Source of the DNA: Sulfurovum sp.
GTDB lineage: Bacteria > Campylobacterota > Campylobacteria > Campylobacterales > Sulfurovaceae
DNA length: 10,854 nt
NCBI GenBank assembly: GCA_027046415.1
Contig: JALTYW010000181.1
Span: 1 to 10,854 of the forward strand
Reading direction: 5' to 3'
This document shows positions 1-5,349 of this stretch, one piece after another. The position numbers and the translations under genes were made by a program. Each line of letters opens with the position of its first letter. Within the stretch, counting starts at the first letter, position 1. The notes below the pieces were generated by a model. The model was not told where the DNA came from and ran no database searches. It saw only the letters and a list, made by a program, of their open reading frames with translations.

Positions 1-1
1 C

Positions 2-274
2 GTTATCAAGATCACCGAGCCTGATGCCGTCCTCGCCGTGAGCGCCGCCATTTTTAGCATTTACCTTGACTGAGAACTTTGTACACAGACTATCTTTTTA
101 GGAGAGGTTTCACTCACTGGTGAGATTCGTGAAATCGCTGCACTCTCACAACGGCTAAAGGAGATGGAGACACAAGGATTCTCCAAAGCTGTCATCCCTA
201 ATAAACCATTAGAAGTGACCACTATTAAGTGTTTTATTGCCGATGAAGTTTCAAAAGTGGTAGAATGGATGTAA
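2..274 (+). pseudogene. radA: DNA repair protein RadA (Sms), 3' end, interrupted by an in-frame TGA
   Basis: This is the C-terminal Lon-like domain of RadA, the RecA-like branch-migration helicase of recombinational repair. One frame (codons starting at base 2) reads KITEPDAVLAVSAA, then FLGEVSLTGEIRE and RLKEMETQGF, and finishes ADEVSKVVEWM before TAA at 272-274. These match the RadA order (TEP..DLA...A, then GE(V/I)xLxGEIR, then QRLxEAxxxGF). The frame is broken by TGA at 71-73 and continues without any shift for 66 more codons. From memory of E. coli RadA, the stop falls where an Arg is usual (SSLRDRPL), so a single CGA-to-TGA change would explain it. The 5' part lies outside the window. 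There is no good restart codon after the stop, so the product would lack the last 66 residues. A base-call error is the main alternative. The first 50 bases are noticeably richer in GC than the rest of the fragment. Confidence 0.82.
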
Positions 275-337
275 AATATAATATTTTTCAGATAAAATAG
301 GACTATGCTATAAGGGAAATTTCACAATCGCTTTCTA

Positions 338-386
338 AGTTATGAAAGAATAGAATTAGAAAAAATAATTATTCTATATCATAACT
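338..386. repeat. Interrupted inverted repeat upstream of the response regulator
   Basis: The outer arms AGTTATGA (338-345) and TCATAACT (379-386) are perfect complements. The inner arms ATAGAAT (350-356) and ATTCTAT (371-377) are too. They are separated by a small internal loop (AAGA against a single A) and close a 14-base AT-rich loop. That gives 15 paired positions in an otherwise gene-free stretch. The right arm ends 44 bases before the regulator ATG and sits where a -35 element would fall relative to the TACAAT at 404-409. It could be an operator, perhaps for autoregulation, or an RNA hairpin after radA. There is no T-run typical of a rho-independent terminator on the plus strand. A smaller overlapping hairpin, CTTTC (331-335) with GAAAG (344-348), is an alternative fold. 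Confidence 0.5.
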
Positions 387-401
387 GGCGTAAATTTTTG
401 A

Positions 402-430
402 TATACAATTCTCAACCAAAGTGAGGAAGA
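402..430 (+). promoter_or_regulatory. Putative -10 region and Shine-Dalgarno for the response regulator
   Basis: The run ATATACAAT at 401-409 contains -10-like boxes (TATACA 402-407, TACAAT 404-409), preceded by a T-rich stretch and without a recognisable -35. This fits the weak -35 usage of Campylobacterota sigma-70 promoters. GAGGAAGA at 423-430 directly precedes the ATG at 431 and is a strong ribosome binding site that settles that start. The rest of the 275-430 gap holds the inverted repeat and otherwise only AT-rich sequence. Confidence 0.4.
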
Positions 431-1129
431 ATGCATAGCCACACACTACTTTATGCGGAAGATGATCCGCTGATCAGAGAAAACCTTCTCTATATCCTTA
501 GAGATTATTTTGATCAGATTCTCATTGTCACCAATGGCAACGAGGCACTCAAAGTCTACCGCGAAGAACAACCGGATGTTGTACTTTTGGACATTTGTAT
601 GCCTGGTGTCAACGGTCTTGAAGTAGCAAAGCATATTCGGCAGGAGAATGAAAAGATACCTATTATTATGCTTACGGGACACTCTGACAGAGAACGGCTT
701 CTGGATGCCGTCAATCTCAAACTTGAAGCCTATCTCGTCAAACCTGTCGATTTTACACAACTGAGCGAAACCCTCAACAGAACAATCGAAAAGATCAATG
801 ACAGCCAGATTATCGCTATTAAGCCGGATCTTATCTGGGATGGACAGAACCAGTTGTTGCAATACCGCGATACAGTTATCAAACTCACAAAAAAAGAGAA
901 ACTCGCCATAGAGATTCTTACCCAGAACATCAACAAATATGTCTCAAATGATTCGCTTATCTACCATATATGGGAAGATGAAATACCGGATGATTCACAT
1001 GACAATAAACTGATCCAACTCATCTACCGGCTGAACAAAAAACTGAATACAGAGACCGATTATAGTGACAAGATTGTTGAAAACAGCTACACGCTCGGTT
1101 ATAGAATTTTGTCAACAAGTACAATTTGA
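431..1129 (+). CDS. OmpR/PhoB-type response regulator
   Basis: A two-domain cytoplasmic transcription regulator of 232 residues. The receiver domain (about 4-120) has the acidic pair D11-D12 (YAEDDP), phosphoacceptor D54 (VVLLDICMPG), T82 (IIMLTGHS) and K104 (YLVKPVD), so all residues needed for phosphotransfer are present. Residues about 130-228 form a winged-helix DNA-binding domain of the Trans_reg_C type, with LTKKEKLAIEIL near its start and the characteristic ending VENSYTLGYRI. It should bind DNA as a phosphorylation-induced dimer. No histidine kinase is adjacent: the upstream gene is radA and the downstream one is acpS, so the partner is unknown. The ATG is supported by GAGGAAGA immediately upstream. 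The inverted repeat before the promoter may be its own binding site, but this is inference only. Length and domain order are normal for the family. Confidence 0.93.
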   Translation: MHSHTLLYAEDDPLIRENLLYILRDYFDQILIVTNGNEALKVYREEQPDVVLLDICMPGVNGLEVAKHIRQENEKIPIIMLTGHSDRERLLDAVNLKLEAYLVKPVDFTQLSETLNRTIEKINDSQIIAIKPDLIWDGQNQLLQYRDTVIKLTKKEKLAIEILTQNINKYVSNDSLIYHIWEDEIPDDSHDNKLIQLIYRLNKKLNTETDYSDKIVENSYTLGYRILSTSTI

Positions 1130-1137
1130 TAACTGTA

Positions 1138-1143
1138 TATAAT
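1138..1143 (+). promoter_or_regulatory. Putative -10 box (TATAAT) for acpS
   Basis: A perfect TATAAT lies in the 55-base gap between the response regulator stop (1129) and the acpS ATG (1185). This would place a transcription start near 1150 and give a short leader. No convincing -35 is present at 17 bases; TTGTCA at 1109-1114 is too far away. It would let acpS and the downstream lipoprotein gene be transcribed independently of the regulator. Confidence 0.4.
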
Positions 1144-1184
1144 ACTCTATAGTTTTGTAAAGTTTTTTAGGATACACTAGCGGC

Positions 1185-1538
1185 ATGAAAATTGGAACTG
1201 ACATCATTCATATAGAACGGATTGAGAAACTGGTAAAGCGGTATGGCATCAAATTCAAGCAACGCTATCTGTCCCAAAATGAGATAGCGGTTGCCAGACG
1301 CATTGAAACACTTGCCGGCTTTTGGGCCGCAAAGGAAGCGATCTCCAAGGCTTTGGGATGCGGTATTGGAAGCAGACTGGCATTTCACGACATTATCATT
1401 GCCAAAGACCACAGAGGTGCTCCCTACTTCAAACTGACAAAAGAGGCACAGAAGGTACACAACATCAAAGAGAGTTCGCTCTCTATCAGTCACGATGGCG
1501 GATTTGCCATCGCTGTTGTGGTTATCACTTTGACATAG
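1185..1538 (+). CDS. acpS: Holo-[acyl-carrier-protein] synthase
   Basis: A small phosphopantetheinyl transferase of 117 residues. It moves the 4'-phosphopantetheine arm from coenzyme A to the serine of apo-ACP, an essential step for fatty acid synthesis. The N-terminal motif MKIGTDIIHIERI carries the Mg-binding Asp (D6). The central motif GFWAAKEAISKALG (45-58) carries the second metal ligand E51 and the conserved Lys residues. The C-terminal SISHDGGFAIAVV (100-112) is the usual last strand. The length is typical of AcpS rather than the larger Sfp type. A weak AGGA at about 1170-1173 precedes the ATG at a rather long spacing. The lipoprotein gene follows after 50 bases on the same strand, so co-transcription is plausible. 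Confidence 0.95.
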   Translation: MKIGTDIIHIERIEKLVKRYGIKFKQRYLSQNEIAVARRIETLAGFWAAKEAISKALGCGIGSRLAFHDIIIAKDHRGAPYFKLTKEAQKVHNIKESSLSISHDGGFAIAVVVITLT

Positions 1539-1588
1539 CCGGCTTGTATAGCATCATCACTGAAACCTAAACAAAAAAGGATCACACC

Positions 1589-1963
1589 ATGAAGCGATGG
1601 ATTACACTGGGTATTGCAGGATTTATTTTTTCAGGATGCATTTCGAACAAACCTGTCTATAGACCTCTGCCTGCACCCAAACCTGTAAAAAAGACAAAAA
1701 AAACACCACCCCCGCCTAAAGTGAAACATACACTCAAAGAGGTAGAGGACAACAATTTTTCACCTGAATATATGTATCCACAAACCCCTTCAAAAAGTCA
1801 CGTAACCCATCCGGCATCCGATACCGAAGCTGTGAGACCGACAATGAGCAAAAGTGTCTGTATTGAAATGATCGGTCAAGAGAAATTCGACCACTACAGC
1901 CGTATGCTTGGCGGTGAAGAGGGAGCACTGAGACGCTGTGCTCTGTTAAAAGCTATGAAGTAG
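1589..1963 (+). CDS. Small proline-rich putative lipoprotein
   Basis: A 124-residue protein I cannot assign to a named family. The N-terminus MKRWITLGIAGFIFSGC has a basic start, a hydrophobic core and a Cys at 17 in a near-lipobox (FSGC), which suggests processing by signal peptidase II and lipid anchoring. Residues 22-46 are rich in Pro and Lys (PLPAPKP, KTPPPPK), like an extended spacer through the periplasm. The C-terminal part (about 85-124) looks folded and helical, with two Cys residues (C91, C117) that could pair in the oxidising periplasm, and the segment IGQEKFDHYSRMLGGEEGALRRC. AAAGGATC at about 1576-1583 is the ribosome binding site. Its last 11 bases overlap the end of the convergent methyltransferase gene. 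The function is unknown; an envelope role is inferred only from the lipobox. Confidence 0.8.
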   Translation: MKRWITLGIAGFIFSGCISNKPVYRPLPAPKPVKKTKKTPPPPKVKHTLKEVEDNNFSPEYMYPQTPSKSHVTHPASDTEAVRPTMSKSVCIEMIGQEKFDHYSRMLGGEEGALRRCALLKAMK

Positions 1964-2957
1964 TCTTGCCTTTGGCAAGATGCAGCATTTTGAAGCGGTC
2001 TCCCATCATAGTGGGAGAGATCAGTGTCTTGATCTTGTCTGCTTCACGAAGATAGTTTTCACGGCTGGTCTGTTTTGAGAACTGTTCAAGTATCTCGATA
2101 ATACCAAAGTCCACCAGCGCACGCGCCTGTGTACTATAACTTTTCTCCTCAAATCCTGCCGCCGCAAACGCCTCTACTACATGGGCAAAATTGACATCAT
2201 AGGTGATATCATCTCTTCCAAAAGACTCAGAAAGGTTGACTGCCTCATCAAACAGCGGGAATGTTTCATGCTTGCGGTAGATTCTGATGGAAAAGTCATT
2301 ACGCACATATTTCTCTCCATAGTCAAAGGTGATAAAATCACACCGTTTGATACCCTGTGCCATCGCACTTGCAAAGGCTTCATACCCAACCGCAACCTCT
2401 CCCTGCTTGAGGTAGTGTTTTTTGGCCCACTCCAGCATGGCTTTGGGGGCATCTTCCCAGCCTATGGTATGGTTGTCTACCACAGCAATTTTCTCATCTT
2501 TAAGCAGTTCACACCCAAAGGCATCAAATATCTCATTGGCAACCACAAATGCACGCTCGACATTGACTGCAGAGATGTCGTCAAAATGGACAACCTCCAC
2601 ATCATTCCCAAAACGTGAGTGTATGTAGGCTTTCTGTGCTTCTCTGACTTCGGGCTGACGCTCCACAATACCAAACCGCATCGTTTTGATCAACGCAGGG
2701 TCAAGGGTATAAAGCCACTGGATCATATCGCACAGGAGGTATCCCTGATGGGCACCCACTTCGATAAGCCATGCATTTTTTTCCTCTTCACTCCCCTCTG
2801 TTATCATGCGGTAGATGTAGTTGGCGATACTCGCACCGAAAAAAGCACTGGTACTGACCGCGGTATAGAAGTCCCCCTCTTTTCCAATGGTGTTGAATTT
2901 CTTGTAGTAGCCGTTCTCACCGTAAAGCCATGCGTTCATATAGTCGCTAAAGTACAT
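1953..2957 (-). CDS. SAM-dependent methyltransferase, MidA/NDUFAF7 family
   Basis: A 334-residue class I methyltransferase of the MidA type (Pfam Methyltransf_28 as I recall it). Family landmarks appear in order: SDYMNAWLYGENGYY (4-18), GKEGDFYTAVSTSAFFG (25-41), the SAM-binding loop EVGAHQGYLLCDM (66-78), VANEIFDAFGCELL (139-152), FDYGEKY (211-217), DITYDVNFAHV (250-260) and MGDRFKMLHLAKG (318-330). The mitochondrial relative NDUFAF7 methylates an arginine of the complex I subunit NDUFS2. The substrate of bacterial members is not settled, so a respiratory-complex target here is inference. No signal peptide is seen, so it should be cytoplasmic. The ATG overlaps the end of the TolC-like gene by 11 bases (ATGTACTTTAG), suggesting translational coupling. 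Its 3' end overlaps the convergent lipoprotein gene by 11 bases. Confidence 0.88.
   Translation of the reverse strand: MYFSDYMNAWLYGENGYYKKFNTIGKEGDFYTAVSTSAFFGASIANYIYRMITEGSEEEKNAWLIEVGAHQGYLLCDMIQWLYTLDPALIKTMRFGIVERQPEVREAQKAYIHSRFGNDVEVVHFDDISAVNVERAFVVANEIFDAFGCELLKDEKIAVVDNHTIGWEDAPKAMLEWAKKHYLKQGEVAVGYEAFASAMAQGIKRCDFITFDYGEKYVRNDFSIRIYRKHETFPLFDEAVNLSESFGRDDITYDVNFAHVVEAFAAAGFEEKSYSTQARALVDFGIIEILEQFSKQTSRENYLREADKIKTLISPTMMGDRFKMLHLAKGKTTS
1964..1980. terminator. Hairpin at the convergent gene junction, possible bidirectional terminator
   Basis: TCTTGCC (1964-1970) and GGCAAGA (1974-1980) form a perfect 7-bp stem with a TTT loop. It begins on the base after the lipoprotein stop codon and lies inside the last codons of the oppositely oriented methyltransferase gene. 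Neither side has a clean T-run (plus strand TGCAGCATTTTG, minus strand CTACTTCATAGCTTTT), so it is a weak candidate for intrinsic termination. It is the only hairpin at this junction, where the two coding regions leave no intergenic space. Confidence 0.35.
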
Positions 2958-4158
2958 GTTCCATCCGTATATAGAGTTTCAGAAGCTGTATCTGCTTGTC
3001 TATTTGGTAAATTCTCTGGTCTATTTTTCGGATCTGTAGCGAGTTCTGCATCACTTCCGCGTCAAGCGGGGTTTTCTCTCCTGCTTTAGCAAGATTGCTC
3101 GTTACACGGTAAAGGTTTCGGTAAACCTCTTCATCCTTATGTGCCAATGCAATCTTCTGATCCAGTATCTTTAAACTGTTATAGATCCAGTCATACTCTT
3201 CATTGACCGTATGGCGTCTGTCTATCACTTCTGTTACCGCTCTGAGTTTTTCAACCTTGCTCAGCTCAATATCACTTAACGCATTGATATCAATAGGCAT
3301 CGAAATTGAAAAACCGTAGTTGTAGTACTCCTGATTGAGACCTGTAGAGGGGAACAGCGGATTGAGATCACCATTGTTGTATTGTGCCTGAAGAGAGACT
3401 GTAGGCAGGTATTTTGCCCAGGTTACTTTCTGCTTGTAGTTCAACTCCTCCGCATGTGCGATATCACGCTTCAGTGCAAGGTGCTCTTTCTGGTAGGTTG
3501 GCTTATCAACAAGCTTCAGGTTTGGCACTTTCAGTTTATCTGGGTTTTTATCACTTAACAGCGAAAAACGCTGTCTAAGCTCCATAGCATTGAACTGCAG
3601 TTGAAGCAGTGCCGTTTCATCCTGACTCTTTTTCAAAATAGCCTGATCAAGAAAACTGCTGTCGATCAATCCTGCATTGTAACTGTCACGTTTTTGTCGG
3701 ATATCAATCGCATCATTGCGTATTTGGTAGTGCAGCTTTTTCTGTTCCAGCCCATTGCGCTTCAGCTGAAAAAGAATCGTCACTGCATCACCGATCATCT
3801 CTCTTCTTTGAAGTGTAATATCTACATGATTGCTCTGTCGGACAGCATCGGCATACTTGATAGCATAGTAGATGCCACCGGAACGGAAAATAGGCTGGTC
3901 AATATAGACCGAAAAGTTTCCTGTATCGATTGTACCGGTTTTAAAACGAGTTGTATAGTCTTTTCCGTAACGCACCGTTACAGGGTTTATCCAGCTTTTC
4001 GAGAGCATATCGCTCTGCAGGGTATTGGCTTCAAAACGGTAGTCAAAGAGGTGCTGCTTTGTATTTGAAAGGATGCCTGAAAGCTCATCTGCCACCAAAG
4101 GCAGCACGATACAGCTACAGAGAAGAAAGAGCCGTTTCAAAACGCTTGAACCCTTCAT
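2947..4158 (-). CDS. TolC-family outer membrane efflux protein
   Basis: A 403-residue protein with an N-terminal signal peptide (basic KR, then LFLLCSCIVLPLVA) and the long amphipathic helices of the outer membrane efflux protein family. The duplicated architecture shows in two helix-strand halves: the first strand region near VYIDQPIFRSGGIYYAIKYADA (about 84-105), and the second near WAKYLPTVSLQAQYN with YNYGFSISMPIDI. Members trimerise into a channel through the outer membrane and periplasm for tripartite efflux or type I secretion. At 403 residues it is slightly short for the family. The ATG at 4158 overlaps argD by 44 bases. A TTG at 4138-4140 (residue 7) would give a more usual signal peptide (LKRLFLL) and cut the overlap to 26 bases; neither start has a strong Shine-Dalgarno. 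The HlyD-like adaptor encoded about 3 kb upstream in the same direction may be its partner. Confidence 0.85.
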   Translation of the reverse strand: MKGSSVLKRLFLLCSCIVLPLVADELSGILSNTKQHLFDYRFEANTLQSDMLSKSWINPVTVRYGKDYTTRFKTGTIDTGNFSVYIDQPIFRSGGIYYAIKYADAVRQSNHVDITLQRREMIGDAVTILFQLKRNGLEQKKLHYQIRNDAIDIRQKRDSYNAGLIDSSFLDQAILKKSQDETALLQLQFNAMELRQRFSLLSDKNPDKLKVPNLKLVDKPTYQKEHLALKRDIAHAEELNYKQKVTWAKYLPTVSLQAQYNNGDLNPLFPSTGLNQEYYNYGFSISMPIDINALSDIELSKVEKLRAVTEVIDRRHTVNEEYDWIYNSLKILDQKIALAHKDEEVYRNLYRVTSNLAKAGEKTPLDAEVMQNSLQIRKIDQRIYQIDKQIQLLKLYIRMEHVL

Positions 4159-5311
4159 CGATCTCTGCTTTGCTTATGGTGAGACTTGGCAGGAAACGGA
4201 CGGTATTTCGTCCAGCTTTGAGTACAACAACACCCTCTTGCATACTGTTTTTAATAATACTGCTTTGAAGTTCCGCACTCTTGGCACGCAGTCCCCGCAT
4301 CAGCCCCAGTCCAACCTCTTTTTCAAAAAGGTTGTTATAGTCCATCGCTACCTGCTGCAACTTCTGTTCAAAATAGAGAAGCGTTTCATGCAGCTTTCCT
4401 GTCTCATACAACTCTGACAAGATATCGAGCACAGCAAGCCCTGCTGTTGTACTGAGGTAGTTGCCCCCAAAAGTACTGCCGTGGTCTCCCGCTTTAAGTA
4501 CCTCTTTGTGCTTTGTCATCACTGCCCCTATGGGTACACCGCCGCCAAGCCCTTTGGCAAGGGTAATGATATCGGGTTCTATCTCATAGAGATTGCTGGC
4601 AAGGAACTCACCGGTACGGTACACACCAGTCTGTACCTCATCGACAATGAGTAGCACCTTTTTTTCTTTGAGGTGTGCAGCAAGCTGCTGTACCTGTTCT
4701 TTGTCAAATGGCTGTACACCGCCCTCTCCCTGTACAAGCTCCAGCAGTACCGCTACAGTTTCATCATCGATGGCATCATAGACATCATCGAGTGTCGGTA
4801 CATAGGAAAACCCGTCAGGATAGGGAGAGAAATGCGGGGTATGGAAGTTTTCCTGTCCCGTCGCCTTCACTGTCGTAATGGTACGTCCATGAAAGGAGTG
4901 TTCAAGTGTGATGACTTTGTAGCGCTTCTTCTCAAACTGTGTCTCACCATACTTACGCGCGATTTTGATGGCTCCTTCATTCGCTTCCGCTCCGGAGTTG
5001 GCAAAGAAGACCCCCATATCATAGCCGCTAAGCTCTACCATCCGTTTTGCCAGTTTTGCCTGCGGTTCGATCACCTGCAGGTTGGAGATGTGGATGATCT
5101 TTTTTGCCTGTTCGCAGATCGCTTCGGTCAGTTTTGGGTTGCCGTGCCCGACAGAGTTTACCGCAATACCGGAAGCAAAATCGATATAGTCTCTTCCATG
5201 TTCATCATAGAGTGTCGAACCAACACCCTTTACAAAATTGGTATAGTCACGTGCATAGGTTTGCAGTACATACTGCTTATCCATCTCTTCAAGTGTCATA
5301 TCTCTATCCAT
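4115..5311 (-). CDS. argD: Acetylornithine aminotransferase
   Basis: A class III PLP-dependent aminotransferase of 398 residues. It converts N-acetylglutamate semialdehyde and glutamate to N-acetylornithine and 2-oxoglutarate in arginine biosynthesis; ArgD enzymes may also serve lysine synthesis as succinyl-diaminopimelate aminotransferase. Visible hallmarks are DFASGIAVNSVGHGNP (44-59), NSGAEANEGAIKIARK (105-120), SFHGRT (139-144), the cofactor-binding Asp in LLIVDEVQTGVYRTG (D224), the Schiff-base lysine K253 in ITLAKGLGGGVPIGA, and STFGGNYL (279-286). No residue appears to be missing. Two candidate ATGs exist (5311 and 5299), neither with a strong ribosome binding site; the upstream one is kept because the family usually has residues before YVLQTYAR. 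A TATAAT box in the 38-base upstream gap suggests its own promoter. The 3' end overlaps the TolC-like gene. Other class III aminotransferases are possible but less likely. Confidence 0.92.
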   Translation of the reverse strand: MDRDMTLEEMDKQYVLQTYARDYTNFVKGVGSTLYDEHGRDYIDFASGIAVNSVGHGNPKLTEAICEQAKKIIHISNLQVIEPQAKLAKRMVELSGYDMGVFFANSGAEANEGAIKIARKYGETQFEKKRYKVITLEHSFHGRTITTVKATGQENFHTPHFSPYPDGFSYVPTLDDVYDAIDDETVAVLLELVQGEGGVQPFDKEQVQQLAAHLKEKKVLLIVDEVQTGVYRTGEFLASNLYEIEPDIITLAKGLGGGVPIGAVMTKHKEVLKAGDHGSTFGGNYLSTTAGLAVLDILSELYETGKLHETLLYFEQKLQQVAMDYNNLFEKEVGLGLMRGLRAKSAELQSSIIKNSMQEGVVVLKAGRNTVRFLPSLTISKAEIDEGFKRFETALSSL

Positions 5312-5334
5312 AAATTGATTTATTTTCCAGTGTA

Positions 5335-5340
5335 ATTATA
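5335..5340 (-). promoter_or_regulatory. Putative -10 box (TATAAT) for argD
   Basis: Read on the minus strand, the short gap between the oxidoreductase stop (5350) and the argD ATG (5311) contains GGTATAATTACA with a perfect TATAAT. This would start transcription near 5328, about 17 bases before the ATG. No clear -35 is visible; it would fall within the last codons of the upstream gene. It supports an argD-tolC-methyltransferase unit that can be expressed apart from the oxidoreductase genes, although read-through is also likely given the 38-base gap. Confidence 0.5.
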
Positions 5341-5349
5341 CCGAAACCT

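Noticed and set aside
71..73. Selenocysteine or programmed readthrough at the radA TGA
   Set aside because: RadA is not a selenoprotein, the position normally holds Arg, and no SECIS-like hairpin is evident right after the codon; a nonsense mutation or base-call error is simpler.
446..862. 138-residue open frame opposite the response regulator
   Set aside because: It is antisense to strongly conserved receiver-domain codons, has no family resemblance and no ribosome binding site; a shadow of the real gene.
1494..1511. Hairpin GATGGC/GCCATC near the end of acpS
   Set aside because: It lies within the conserved HDGGFAIA codons of acpS, well before the stop and with no T-run, so it is best explained by coding sequence.
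4673..5335. 220-residue open frame opposite argD
   Set aside because: It covers the antisense of canonical aminotransferase motifs, and its Cys/Phe/Ile-rich translation resembles no protein family.
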